From NCBI RefSeq assembly GCF_963664135.1, contig NZ_OY760905.1:3250736-3314735 (forward strand): 64,000 nt of DNA. Direction: 5' to 3'. Positions 9,864 through 18,184 of the stretch are shown in pieces. Positions within the stretch are counted from its first letter, which is position 1, and each line of letters starts with the position of its first letter. The DNA is from an uncultured Acetobacterium sp. (lineage in GTDB: Bacteria; Bacillota; Clostridia; Eubacteriales; Eubacteriaceae). The notes under the pieces were generated by a model. It was not told the origin of the DNA and made no database searches. It saw only the letters and a program-made list of their open reading frames with translations. A program made the position numbers and the translations under genes.

Positions 9864-10015
9864 AAAGAGGTGAACATTTCTTTCCCATGAGTTTTGGGAA
9901 GATGTGTTATTTAATATGAAAAAAACATCTGAAACAATTTGAACGTTTCTGGAAAAAAGATACAAAAGATTTCGATTTACAACGAGAAAGCTGTTTAGTA
10001 AGAGGAGGAAAAAAA

Positions 10016-11068
10016 GTGTTTGAATTAGATGGAAATTACGATAATTTCGCAAAAATTCGTGTAATAGGTGTTGGTGGCGGTGGAAATAACGCCATTAATC
10101 GAATGATTGAAGCAGGGATGAAGGGCGTTGATTTTATTGCTGTTAATACAGATAAACAAGCCCTTGCTTTAGCTTTGTCTGAAAAAAAGCTGCAGATCGG
10201 TGAGAAAATTACTCAGGGACTTGGTTCCGGTGGGAATCCCGAGATTGGGCAGAAAGCTGCCGAAGAAAGCAAAGATGCGATCGCAGATATGATCAAAGAT
10301 ACCGACCTGTTGTTTTTGACAGCCGGTATGGGCGGCGGCACCGGTTCTGGTGCGGCACCGATTATTGCCAAAATTGCCAAGGATATGGATATTTTGACCA
10401 TTGGCGTTGTAACCAAGCCGTTCTCTTTTGAAGGCCGGGTACGGATGCGCAATGCGCAGATTGCCAGTGAGTTTTTACAGGAAAATGTCGATTCTCTGGT
10501 GACCATTCCAAATGACCGACTTTTAAGAATGGCAGATAAATCGACTTCGCTGAAAGATGCTTTCAGACTTGCTGATGACGTCTTACTCCAAGGGGTGAAA
10601 AGTATCTCAGATCTGATTGCAATGCCAGGACTAATCAGTCTTGACTTTGCAGATGTTAAAACCATCATGAAAGATACTGGCTTGGCGCACATGGGTGTTG
10701 GTCGTGCGAGTGGCGATAACCGTGCGGAAGAAGCTGCTAAACAGGCAATTCTCAGTCCGTTACTGGAAACTCAGATCGATGGCGCAACCGGCGTGCTACT
10801 TAATATCACCGCTGGCGAAGATCTGTCGTTATTTGAAGTGGATAAGGCAGCAAGTATTGCCAGAGAAGCTTCAGATCCAGATGCCAACGTTATTTTTGGT
10901 GCAACGATTGACGAATCGCTGGGCGATGAAATTAAAATCACTGTTATTGCAACAGGATTTTTGTCCGGTGGCGAAAAAGAAAAGAAAGCTGTTATCAAAA
11001 AAGTTGTTAAGAGTGCCAGCGACTCCGTTGGTGAATTTTCAATTCCAGATTTCCTAACCCAAGATTAA
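10016..11068 (+). CDS. ftsZ: Cell division GTPase FtsZ
   Basis: Tubulin-like GTPase that forms the Z ring. The 350-residue protein shows the N-terminal [17 protein letters not shown] motif, the tubulin signature [10 protein letters not shown] (about 105-114), the synergy-loop region ([17 protein letters not shown]) and the conserved C-terminal peptide FSIPDFL that binds membrane anchors, after a very short linker. The start is GTG, six bases after a strong AGGAGG. The usual ftsA partner is not next to it, so another anchor such as SepF would be expected elsewhere; that is inference. Confidence 0.97.
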   Translation: MFELDGNYDNFAKIRVIGVGGGGNNAINRMIEAGMKGVDFIAVNTDKQALALALSEKKLQIGEKITQGLGSGGNPEIGQKAAEESKDAIADMIKDTDLLFLTAGMGGGTGSGAAPIIAKIAKDMDILTIGVVTKPFSFEGRVRMRNAQIASEFLQENVDSLVTIPNDRLLRMADKSTSLKDAFRLADDVLLQGVKSISDLIAMPGLISLDFADVKTIMKDTGLAHMGVGRASGDNRAEEAAKQAILSPLLETQIDGATGVLLNITAGEDLSLFEVDKAASIAREASDPDANVIFGATIDESLGDEIKITVIATGFLSGGEKEKKAVIKKVVKSASDSVGEFSIPDFLTQD

Positions 11069-11073
11069 TACCG

Positions 11074-11556
11074 ATGAAATGTCCGTATTGTGCGTTTGAT
11101 GACAGTAAGGTGGTCGATTCACGACCATCTGAAGAGGGGACAATGATCCGCAGACGGCGGGAGTGTAACAAATGTAATAAACGTTTCACAACCTATGAAC
11201 GGGTCGAGAACATCCCTCTGATTGTTGTAAAAAAAGGTGGTCAGCGAACTGCTTTTGATAAAAATAAAATATTTAATGGGATGATCAAAGCCTGCGAAAA
11301 ACGGCCGGTGCCCATTGATTCCATAAAAATTGTGGTTGATGACCTGGAACGGAACCTCTATCAAAGCGAAATGAAGGAAGTTCCATCTTCTTTAATCGGC
11401 GAACAGGTGATGGCAGCATTAAAAACCATGGATCAGGTAGCCTATGTTCGTTTTGCGTCGGTATATCGACAATTTAAAGATGTGGCTTCGTTTATGGATG
11501 AGCTGGAGCGTCTGATTTCTGAAAAACAGGCTGAGGGAATGCATGAAACAGTTTGA
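11074..11556 (+). CDS. nrdR: Transcriptional repressor NrdR
   Basis: Global repressor of ribonucleotide reductase genes. The N-terminal zinc ribbon has cysteines C3, C6, C31 and C34 with an arginine-rich loop (MIRRRREC), followed by an ATP-cone domain (about 49-139, beginning [15 protein letters not shown]). At 160 residues it is the normal size. It starts five bases after the ftsZ stop, so it is probably cotranscribed with ftsZ. The stop overlaps the following Nudix gene by 14 bases. Confidence 0.96.
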   Translation: MKCPYCAFDDSKVVDSRPSEEGTMIRRRRECNKCNKRFTTYERVENIPLIVVKKGGQRTAFDKNKIFNGMIKACEKRPVPIDSIKIVVDDLERNLYQSEMKEVPSSLIGEQVMAALKTMDQVAYVRFASVYRQFKDVASFMDELERLISEKQAEGMHETV

Positions 11557-12085
11557 AAAAACCATAAAAAGTGAAGAAATCTACAACGGGCGGATTGTTA
11601 AGCTCAGAGTTGATGAGGTTGAGCTTCCTGATGGCAGTTTTTCTAAACGTGAGATCGTAACCCATCAGGGTGCCGTGGCGGTTTTAGTGATCAAAGATGG
11701 ACAAATGCTCTTTGTCAAGCAATACCGTATTGCCAGTCAACAGCTACTGACCGAAATTCCCGCTGGTATTCTTGAAATCGGCGAAGATCCTGAAGATGCT
11801 GCCATCCGGGAATGTCAGGAAGAAATTGGCTATCGCCCACTTAACTTGTTTAAATTGGGAGAATTTATTCCAACGCCGGGATATTGTACTGAAAAAATTA
11901 CGCTCTTTTGCGCCACCGAATTAATCTGGGACCCGTTAGAAGAAGATGCTGATGAATTTATCCGAGTGGTGAAAATTCCCATCCGAACAGCCAGAACCCT
12001 GTTTATTAATGGACAATTCATCGATGGTAAAACGGTAGCTGCGCTGGGATACTATTTTTCGATTGCGGCCAGAGAGTGTTTATAG
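11543..12085 (+). CDS. Nudix hydrolase, ADP-ribose pyrophosphatase type
   Basis: The Nudix box starts at G75 ([17 protein letters not shown] followed by QEEIGY) and matches the GX5EX7REUXEEXGU consensus. The N-terminal part ([32 protein letters not shown]) and the [15 protein letters not shown] loop after the box are typical of bacterial ADP-ribose pyrophosphatases, which hydrolyse ADP-ribose to AMP and ribose 5-phosphate. Length is 180 residues. The start lies inside the end of nrdR. Substrate assignment is by family resemblance. Confidence 0.88.
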   Translation: MKQFEKTIKSEEIYNGRIVKLRVDEVELPDGSFSKREIVTHQGAVAVLVIKDGQMLFVKQYRIASQQLLTEIPAGILEIGEDPEDAAIRECQEEIGYRPLNLFKLGEFIPTPGYCTEKITLFCATELIWDPLEEDADEFIRVVKIPIRTARTLFINGQFIDGKTVAALGYYFSIAARECL

Positions 12086-12107
12086 AATAAGAATAATGTT
12101 CAATGTG

Positions 12108-12154
12108 AATAGATGGTTTATTTCAATGCAGAGCATTAGAATGAATCATCTATT
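12108..12154 (+). ncRNA. Strong hairpin in the leader of the M50 peptidase gene
   Basis: The arms 12108-12129 and 12133-12154 can pair at 21 of 22 positions (three of them G-U) around the three-base loop AGA; the only mismatch is C124/A138. A second hairpin follows at 12160-12185. The run TTTTGTATT after it is a poor terminator tail, so this could be a weak terminator of the Nudix transcript or a structured leader. It was recognised by eye from complementarity, not by a folding calculation. Confidence 0.5.
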
Positions 12155-12159
12155 TTGTA

Positions 12160-12185
12160 TTATGCATCAAAGAATGAATGCATAA
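12160..12185 (+). promoter_or_regulatory. Second hairpin next to the ribosome site of the small ORF
   Basis: TTATGCAT (12160-12167) and ATGCATAA (12178-12185) form a perfect eight-base inverted repeat with a ten-base loop. It ends just before the sequence AAGGAG that serves the ORF at 12201, so folding could influence access to that site. It could also be a protein-binding dyad. Confidence 0.4.
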
Positions 12186-12200
12186 GTTAAGGAGAAATTA

Positions 12201-12308
12201 ATGAAAAGCAAATTTTGTTTAGAGTCAAACTGGGATTTTGTTAAAATTTTCAGACTAAGAAAATCAGCTGTAAGAAATTATGTAATGAGGTGGGCAGATC
12301 ATGTTTAA
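12201..12308 (+). CDS. Possible 35-residue leader peptide before the M50 peptidase
   Basis: A small frame with an excellent ribosome site (AAGGAG, about seven bases before ATG) encodes a basic peptide starting MKSKFCLESNWDFVKIFRLR and ending MRWADHV. Its stop lies eight bases inside the next gene, whose ATG at 12301 has only a weak site (GAGGTGGG). This layout suggests translational coupling of the M50 peptidase to the small ORF. No family is recognised. It could equally be a chance frame, but the start signal is better than that of the downstream gene. Confidence 0.45.
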   Translation: MKSKFCLESNWDFVKIFRLRKSAVRNYVMRWADHV

Positions 12309-12942
12309 TTTTACTCCGGACTATTTTTTCAATCTGCTCTTAAGCCTGCCAGGAATTTTGATTGCCATCAGTTTTCATGAAATGGCTCATGGTTATGCAG
12401 CTGATTCAATGGGCGATCCGACTCCTAAAAATGCTGGGCGTTTAACCTTAAACCCGCTTAAACACATCGATCCATTGGGATTTTTGTCGATGCTCTTATT
12501 CCGCTTTGGATGGGCTAAACCGGTGCCGGTCAACCCCGGAAACTTCAAAGACCGAAAAAAAGGAATGATTGTAGTATCTTTAGCTGGAGTTATTACTAAT
12601 TTAATTCTTGGCTTTTTTGGGATGGCCGCTTATTTGGCAGTAGTTCCCTTGAATAATGAAATACTGCTGATTGTTTTACAGTATGTTTATATTTATAATA
12701 TTATGTTTGCGGTGTTTAATATCATTCCCATTCCACCCTTAGATGGATCTCAGATTCTGGAATTGTTTTTGCCACCAAAGGCGAAGATGACCTATTATAA
12801 ATATCAGCGGTATGGAATGATTGCAATTTTTGTTCTGGCCCTGACCGGATTGTTGGGAATCATCATTAACCCCGTTATTAATGGAATAGTGAGTCTGTTT
12901 TCAATGATTCTGCTGCCAATTTTCAATCTAATCTGGTCTTAG
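12301..12942 (+). CDS. Site-2-protease-like M50 membrane metallopeptidase (YwhC type)
   Basis: A 213-residue membrane protein with about five hydrophobic segments. The zinc motif HEMAH (H26, E27, H30) lies within the first membrane helix, and NIIPIPPLDGSQI near residue 145 supplies the conserved asparagine/aspartate motif of S2P proteases. The sequence after the first motif (GYAADSMGDPTPKNAGRLTL and NPLKHIDPLG) is the hallmark of the short bacterial subfamily without a PDZ domain. Members cut membrane-embedded segments, but the substrate is unknown. It lies directly before scpA, a frequent neighbourhood in Clostridia. Confidence 0.9.
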   Translation: MFNFTPDYFFNLLLSLPGILIAISFHEMAHGYAADSMGDPTPKNAGRLTLNPLKHIDPLGFLSMLLFRFGWAKPVPVNPGNFKDRKKGMIVVSLAGVITNLILGFFGMAAYLAVVPLNNEILLIVLQYVYIYNIMFAVFNIIPIPPLDGSQILELFLPPKAKMTYYKYQRYGMIAIFVLALTGLLGIIINPVINGIVSLFSMILLPIFNLIWS

Positions 12943-12944
12943 CA

Positions 12945-13682
12945 ATGGCATACGCGGTAAGTCTAGATGGATTTGAAGGTCCATTAGATCTTTTAATCAA
13001 TCTGATTCAGAAAAACAAAATTGACATTTGTGATATTCCCATCTCAACCATTACCAATCAATATTTATTACAGATCCGAACCTGGCAGGACATGGATATG
13101 GATGTGGCCAGCGAATTTATTGTTATGGCAGCCCGATTATTGGAGATAAAGGCCAAAGCCCTGCTTCCCAAAAATGAAGAAGCAAAAGAAGATGAAGAAG
13201 ATCTGCAGGCTAAGCTTGTTCGCCAATTGGTGGAATATAAAATTTTTAAAGAGATTAGTTATTATTTTCAGTCGCAGGAGCAGCGGGAACGAGGCGCTAT
13301 TTATCGAGATCCGGAGTATATTCCTCAGAACATGGAAGAAGTGCCATTGGTTATTGATCCCTATTCGTTGGAACAATGTTTTAAGCGTCTGCTTTTTGAG
13401 CGAGAAGAAGAAATAGAGGCCATGGCTCCGCCACAAAAAATTATCCGTGAGCTGTTCAGCATTGAAGAAAAAATTGCCGAAATAACCGAGATTCTGGTTC
13501 GAGCAGGAGCGGCGGGGGTCAGTTTTTCAGAACTGCTACACCCAGAGATTTCTAGGGAAGAGGTAGTAGTGACCCTATTGTCGTTGCTTGAAATGGTTAA
13601 AACCAGCGGTTTGCGATTACTTCAAAATCGGGTATTTATTGATTTCCAAATTCACAGAGAGGTGGAGAAAAATGAACAGTGA
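12945..13682 (+). CDS. scpA: Segregation and condensation protein A
   Basis: Kleisin subunit of the SMC-ScpAB condensin. The N-terminal FEGPLDLLINLIQKNKIDICDIPIS motif region (residues 9-33) binds SMC; the middle is acidic and helical; the C-terminal winged-helix part (about 180-245) contains RAGAAGVSFSELL. At 245 residues it is the normal size. The gene starts two bases after the M50 gene and overlaps scpB by 11 bases. Confidence 0.95.
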   Translation: MAYAVSLDGFEGPLDLLINLIQKNKIDICDIPISTITNQYLLQIRTWQDMDMDVASEFIVMAARLLEIKAKALLPKNEEAKEDEEDLQAKLVRQLVEYKIFKEISYYFQSQEQRERGAIYRDPEYIPQNMEEVPLVIDPYSLEQCFKRLLFEREEEIEAMAPPQKIIRELFSIEEKIAEITEILVRAGAAGVSFSELLHPEISREEVVVTLLSLLEMVKTSGLRLLQNRVFIDFQIHREVEKNEQ

Positions 13683-14322
13683 TGAACTGGCCGGCATTAT
13701 CGAAGGCATTCTATTTGGTGCAGGAGACGGCGTTTCGATAACTGAACTGTGCCGTTGTCTGGATAAACCGGTATCAGAAGTACAGTTTGCCATCGAAATA
13801 CTCAAACAAGATTATCAATCCAAAGCCCGGGGTATTCGCCTGGTTCAGGTGAAGGACAGCTACCAACTTTCCACAAAACCTGATTATTATGGTTACATTA
13901 AAGAAATCACCAAGCATCAGGAAAAAACAGGTCTTTCCCGGGCGGCCCTGGAAACCCTGGCAATTATTGCTTATCGTCAACCAGTTACCCGATTGACAGT
14001 CGACGAGTTAAGAGGGGTGAGTTCAAGCAGTGCCATTCAGCGGTTGCTGGATCGGGGACTAATCTGCGATGGGGGCCGTCTGGAAGCACCGGGGCGACCA
14101 ATCTTATATAAAACCACCAATGCCTTTCTAAAAACCATGGGCTTTACGAGTCTTAAAGAAATACCAGAGTTTGAAGTGTTTTCCCAAGGTAAGCAGGAAA
14201 GTTTCGATCTGGAACTATTAAACAATGAAACAGAAAACAAAGACCAGTCCGGTGAAGATTTATTAGCAAATATGCTAGAAAAGACCATGGGCGATGCCGC
14301 GATAATCGAGGTTGCCCAATGA
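13672..14322 (+). CDS. scpB: Segregation and condensation protein B
   Basis: Partner of ScpA in the SMC complex, made of two winged helices. The ATG at 13672 follows GGTGGAG and gives 216 residues beginning MNSDELAGIIEGILFGAGDG; a longer in-frame extension upstream would overlap scpA coding and is not supported. The conserved core ALETLAIIAYRQPVTRLTVDELRGV and the DRGLICDGGRLEAPGRPILY region are present. The end overlaps rluB by four bases (ATGA). Confidence 0.94.
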   Translation: MNSDELAGIIEGILFGAGDGVSITELCRCLDKPVSEVQFAIEILKQDYQSKARGIRLVQVKDSYQLSTKPDYYGYIKEITKHQEKTGLSRAALETLAIIAYRQPVTRLTVDELRGVSSSSAIQRLLDRGLICDGGRLEAPGRPILYKTTNAFLKTMGFTSLKEIPEFEVFSQGKQESFDLELLNNETENKDQSGEDLLANMLEKTMGDAAIIEVAQ

Positions 14323-15029
14323 GAATTCAAAAATTTATGGCGCAATGCGGCGTTGCTTCCCGCAGAAAATCTGAAACAATGATCGAACAGGGCTTAGTTC
14401 AGATAAATGGGGTAACCGTCAAAGAACCGGGTTTTCCAATTGATCCTGAAAAAGATGAGATCATTGTTGCGGGAAAAAAAATATCCGAGTCTTCAAAAAT
14501 CTATGTGATGGTCAATAAACCCAAAGGCGCATTGTCAACATCAGAGGATACCCATGGACGACAGCGGGTGCTGGACCTGGTGCCCATCAAAGAACGGCTC
14601 TACACCGTTGGACGGTTGGATATGGAAACAGAAGGTTTGCTGCTGCTGACAAACGATGGTGACCTGACCTTTTACTTAACCCACCCCAAGCATGAATTTG
14701 AAAAAACCTATGTAGGCTTGGTGCGAGGATGTCCGGATAAAACCAGTTTAGCAAAGTTTAAAGAGGGAATGGATATCGAGGACTACCACACGGCCCCGGC
14801 GGCAATTAAGATCATCAAAGAAAGCCGGGATACCAGCCTGCTGGAAATGAAGATTCATGAAGGAAAAAAAAGACAGATTCGCAAAATGTGTGCGGGCATA
14901 GGGCATCCGGTTATTGATCTTAAACGGATTGCCATTGGCGACCTGACCCTTGGGAATTTAAAACCTGGTGAATGGCGTTATTTAAATAAAGACGAAATTA
15001 TGTATTTAAAAGGAGATAAAAAATGGTAA
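14319..15029 (+). CDS. rluB: Ribosomal large-subunit pseudouridine synthase B
   Basis: RsuA/RluB-family pseudouridine synthase of 236 residues. An S4 RNA-binding domain (about 1-60, MRIQKFMAQCGVASRR) is followed by the catalytic domain with VGRLDMETEGLLLLTNDG, which carries the catalytic aspartate in RLD. The KKRQIRKMCAGIGHPVIDLKR region matches the family. RluB modifies 23S rRNA near the peptidyl-transferase centre; RsuA-type specificity cannot be fully excluded. It is translationally coupled to scpB, as in Bacillus. Confidence 0.92.
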   Translation: MRIQKFMAQCGVASRRKSETMIEQGLVQINGVTVKEPGFPIDPEKDEIIVAGKKISESSKIYVMVNKPKGALSTSEDTHGRQRVLDLVPIKERLYTVGRLDMETEGLLLLTNDGDLTFYLTHPKHEFEKTYVGLVRGCPDKTSLAKFKEGMDIEDYHTAPAAIKIIKESRDTSLLEMKIHEGKKRQIRKMCAGIGHPVIDLKRIAIGDLTLGNLKPGEWRYLNKDEIMYLKGDKKW

Positions 15030-15418
15030 AAATAGGATTTCCGAGAGAGTTTAATCAAATTAAAACCTTGTTTCCAGAAAAAGAAAAGGAACGGGATTTA
15101 TATATTGTCGCAGAAAACACCGCCAATTCAGAGATACTCGGAGCGGTTCGTTTTTTTTATCATGATGAACAGGTTGATATTTATGAAATGCTGATGACTT
15201 ATGAAGGCGAACAAGTCATTGCAGTATTTGATGGAATTATCAGAACGCTACTCTATAAGATGGCCGAAGAGGGCTGTACGACGCTAACTGTTCAAGGCGC
15301 AACTGGCGAATTTGCAGATTATTTTAAAGATCATCAATTTTTGGAAGAAAACGGTATACTGATTCATCGGGCATATCCTGGTGAATTTTTTAAACCCTGT
15401 GCCGGCTGCAGTGAATAA
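15023..15418 (+). CDS. Unknown protein, possibly GNAT-like
   Basis: A 131-residue soluble protein with no membrane segment. Its alternating strand/helix pattern (LYIVAENTANSEILGAVRFFY, then FDGIIRTLLYKMAEEGCTTL) resembles a small GNAT acyltransferase-like fold, but no clear acetyl-CoA loop is seen. The C-terminus is cysteine-containing (FKPCAGCSE). It has AAGGAG at a good distance and overlaps both rluB and the methyltransferase gene after it, so it is surely expressed in this operon. Function not recognised. Confidence 0.6.
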   Translation: MVKIGFPREFNQIKTLFPEKEKERDLYIVAENTANSEILGAVRFFYHDEQVDIYEMLMTYEGEQVIAVFDGIIRTLLYKMAEEGCTTLTVQGATGEFADYFKDHQFLEENGILIHRAYPGEFFKPCAGCSE

Positions 15419-15992
15419 TCAATCACTTCGGGTAACTAATTTAGCCTGGGATTTTTTGAAACCAATTATTAAACCCGGTGATATTGTGGTTGATGCCACC
15501 GCCGGCACCGGTCAGGACACCTTATTTCTGACCCAATGTGTCGGCGAAACAGGACACGTTTTTGCCTTTGACATTCAAGCGGCAGCTTTGAAACAAACGC
15601 AAGCGGTTGTTGAAAAAAACGGGTTTGCCGGCAACATCACCCTAGTCCATAAAAGTCATGATTTAATCTTGAATGTGTTTAAGCAGCAAGGAATTAAAGA
15701 ACAAACCGTAATGGCTATTATGTTTAATCTAGGCTATTTCCCTAGCGGCGATCAAACCATTATTACTAAAACTGAAACAACCATCAAAGCGCTAAATGGG
15801 GCTTTGACATTGTTGGCTTCCGGCGGTATGATTACTATATGTTTATACCCGGGTCATCCCGGCGGGTTAGCGGAGTCCGAAGCGGTAATTAATTGGTGTG
15901 AAGCGCTGGAAAAACCGTTTATCAGCCATCACTTTCGAACCTTGAATCGAAAATCACCGCCAACATTAGCCATGATCCAAAGAACGAGGTAG
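15411..15992 (+). CDS. YtqB-like class I SAM methyltransferase
   Basis: SAM-binding motif I is VVDATAGTGQDTLFL, followed by VFAFDIQAAAL (motif II) and MAIMFNLGYFPSGD, the signature of the YtqB/rRNA methylase-like family. GTG at 15411 is chosen because it gives the N-terminus expected for the family (MNNQSLRVTNLAWDFLKPI) and overlaps the previous stop; another GTG ten codons earlier is also open, and neither has a clear ribosome site. Length is 193 residues. In Bacillus-type family members, tRNA wobble uridine modification has been reported; the actual target here is unknown. Confidence 0.82.
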   Translation: MNNQSLRVTNLAWDFLKPIIKPGDIVVDATAGTGQDTLFLTQCVGETGHVFAFDIQAAALKQTQAVVEKNGFAGNITLVHKSHDLILNVFKQQGIKEQTVMAIMFNLGYFPSGDQTIITKTETTIKALNGALTLLASGGMITICLYPGHPGGLAESEAVINWCEALEKPFISHHFRTLNRKSPPTLAMIQRTR

Positions 15993-15995
15993 GAA

Positions 15996-16919
15996 ATGAA
16001 AGAAGTATCAAGTATCAAAGAAAGCCGAGATATTATTTCAGCAATTAAAAAACGGTATGCTAAATTAAGCAAATCCCATAAATTAATTGCCGACTACATG
16101 TTTAGTCATTATGAACGAGTTTCTGAAATGTCAGCTGTGAAGGTTGCTCAAAGTGTTGGGGTCAGTGAAGCTACGGTGGTTCGTTTTTCGGTGACTTTGG
16201 GATACGAAGGCTACCCGGAGTTTCGGAGAGCATTAAAAAACGAAATCAATAGCAAGCTCACAACGATTGAGCGAATTGACATGACCTTAAGAAACGAACA
16301 AAAAGAAAGAGCCCTTCAGGAGACCGTTCATAATGTGCTAAAGTCGGATCTGTCCAATATCAATGCAACCTTTGAGGAATTTGACTATGAAATTTTTAAG
16401 TCGTGTATTGACTTAATTTTGGGGGCCAGAAAAGTTGTTATTATTGGGTTTCGGACCACCACCCTGCTAACCGAGCATCTGGGATATTATCTCAATCTGA
16501 TCCTGGATAACGTCCGGGTGGTTAACTATGGTGTCTCAGATATCTATGAACATTTAATTCGGGTTAATGAAGAAGATGTGGTCATTGCCATCAGTTTTCC
16601 CAGATATGCCCAAAAAACGTATGAAGCGGTTGAATTTTTAAAGAATAAAGGGGTAAAAATCATAACGATATCAGACAATGAAAATGCCCCCATCAATGTG
16701 TTTACTCAATATCGACTGATTGCCAAAAGTAATGTCTATTCATTTGTTGATTCTTTGGTGGCACCCCTGTCGCTGATCAATGCGCTGGTGATTTCGGTGG
16801 GATTGAGAAATATTGGCAAAACCAAAGAGACCTTTAATGAGCTTGAAGAAATATGGCGAGATCATTATATTTATACCGGTGATGAATTGGAAAACAGTTC
16901 CCGAAAGGACAAAGAATAA
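15996..16919 (+). CDS. MurR/RpiR family transcriptional regulator
   Basis: A 307-residue regulator with an N-terminal HTH domain (about 12-88, AVKVAQSVGVSEATVVRFSVTLGYEGYPEFRRAL) and a C-terminal SIS domain (about 125-290, starting ARKVVIIGFRTTTLLTEHLGYYL) that in this family binds a phosphosugar. GAGGTAGGA precedes the ATG. It leads the run with the flavoprotein, cmk, plsC and ispH-rpsA. The controlled pathway cannot be read from the neighbours. Confidence 0.9.
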   Translation: MKEVSSIKESRDIISAIKKRYAKLSKSHKLIADYMFSHYERVSEMSAVKVAQSVGVSEATVVRFSVTLGYEGYPEFRRALKNEINSKLTTIERIDMTLRNEQKERALQETVHNVLKSDLSNINATFEEFDYEIFKSCIDLILGARKVVIIGFRTTTLLTEHLGYYLNLILDNVRVVNYGVSDIYEHLIRVNEEDVVIAISFPRYAQKTYEAVEFLKNKGVKIITISDNENAPINVFTQYRLIAKSNVYSFVDSLVAPLSLINALVISVGLRNIGKTKETFNELEEIWRDHYIYTGDELENSSRKDKE

Positions 16920-16922
16920 TCA

Positions 16923-18158
16923 ATGAGCAAAATAGCAATAATTGGCGGCGGCCCTGGCGGCATGATGGCAGCAGTGGCAGCCGGAGAAAAAGGACATCAG
17001 GTTGATTTGTATGAAAGCAATGAAAAGCTGGGAAAAAAACTCTATATAACGGGCAAAGGGCGATGTAATCTCACCAATGCAGTTGAGATTGGCGACTATT
17101 TCGATAGCATTGTGCATAACCACAATTTTATGTACAGTGCCTTATACGCGTTTACGAATGAAGATTTTATGGCATTTATGGAAAAAAACGGCGTGCCATT
17201 AAAAACAGAGCGGGGCGACCGGGTATTTCCAGATTCAGATAAATCAAGTGATGTGATCAGTGGGTTTAAGGCTGCTTTAAAACAAAGTCGCTGTCAGGTT
17301 TATTTAAACACAAAAATAACAGGCCTCTTGATCGAGAACAATATAATTAATGGTATCGCTCTTGAAAACGGAGAAACCAGAAACTACGATGCGGTAATCC
17401 TGGCAACTGGCGGAAAGAGTTATCCGTCTACAGGTTCAGATGGTGGCTTTTTTAAGGTGTTGAAAAGTTATGGGCATCAAATCAGCCAGCTGGCGCCGGG
17501 ACTGGTACCGATGAATACGAAAGAAGATTGGCCCCGGGATTTACAGGGGCTGGCCCTTAAAAATGTTGCTCTGACTCTTTATCAAAAAACACCTAAGGGC
17601 CAAAAGAAAGTAAAGTCCATGCTGGGGGAGATGTTGTTTACCCATTTTGGCATCTCTGGGCCATTGGTTTTATCACTAAGTTCCTATTTGGTGGGAAATT
17701 CAAAAGATTTCTGCCTGGAATTGGATTTAAAACCAGCATTAAGTTTAGAACAAATGGACAATCGGGTCCAACGGGATTTTTTGAAATATCAGAACAAAGA
17801 TTTTGGCAATTCTCTGGGCGATTTACTGCCCTCGAAAATGATTCCAGTAATGGTTGAATTATCCGGGATTGAACCGGGAACCAAGGTCAATCAGATCACC
17901 AAGGACCAGCGAAAAAAGCTGGTCGAATGTTTTAAACAATTAACGATTGGCATTGCTGGTCTGCGCGATTTTACCGAAGCCATTATTACTGTTGGCGGTG
18001 TGAATGTAAAAGAAGTAGATCCGGGAACCATGGAGTCAAAAATAATTAGAAATCTTTATTTAGCCGGAGAGATGCTGGATGTGGACGCCCTGACCGGTGG
18101 ATATAATATCCAAATTGCCGTTTCCACCGGTTGGCTGGCTGGAAATTCAGTCAATTAA
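16923..18158 (+). CDS. HI0933-type NAD(P)/FAD-dependent oxidoreductase
   Basis: Flavoprotein of 411 residues. The N-terminal Rossmann fold has IAIIGGGPGGMMAAVAAGEKG (FAD ADP-binding, residues 4-24), then KLGKKLYITGKGRCNLTNA, the best marker of this family, and the second FAD motif VILATGGKSYPSTGS. The C-terminal VTVGGV-like segment (IITVGGVNVKEVDP) and LYLAGEMLDVDALTGGYNIQIA close the FAD site. The physiological substrate of this widespread family is not established. It commonly precedes cmk in Clostridia, as here. Confidence 0.9.
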   Translation: MSKIAIIGGGPGGMMAAVAAGEKGHQVDLYESNEKLGKKLYITGKGRCNLTNAVEIGDYFDSIVHNHNFMYSALYAFTNEDFMAFMEKNGVPLKTERGDRVFPDSDKSSDVISGFKAALKQSRCQVYLNTKITGLLIENNIINGIALENGETRNYDAVILATGGKSYPSTGSDGGFFKVLKSYGHQISQLAPGLVPMNTKEDWPRDLQGLALKNVALTLYQKTPKGQKKVKSMLGEMLFTHFGISGPLVLSLSSYLVGNSKDFCLELDLKPALSLEQMDNRVQRDFLKYQNKDFGNSLGDLLPSKMIPVMVELSGIEPGTKVNQITKDQRKKLVECFKQLTIGIAGLRDFTEAIITVGGVNVKEVDPGTMESKIIRNLYLAGEMLDVDALTGGYNIQIAVSTGWLAGNSVN

Positions 18159-18184
18159 CAAAGAGTTGGATGAGGGAGAGTAAG

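Noticed and set aside
10213-10692. 159-residue minus-strand frame
   Set aside because: It is antisense to the highly conserved FtsZ core; low-complexity Ser/Pro/Ile translation and no start signal.
12108-12185. CRISPR or tandem-repeat element
   Set aside because: The repeats here are inverted, single and not separated by regular spacers; they fit hairpins rather than an array.
13588-13671. N-terminal extension of scpB
   Set aside because: It duplicates scpA coding sequence in another frame, while the ATG at 13672 has a good ribosome site and gives the family N-terminus.
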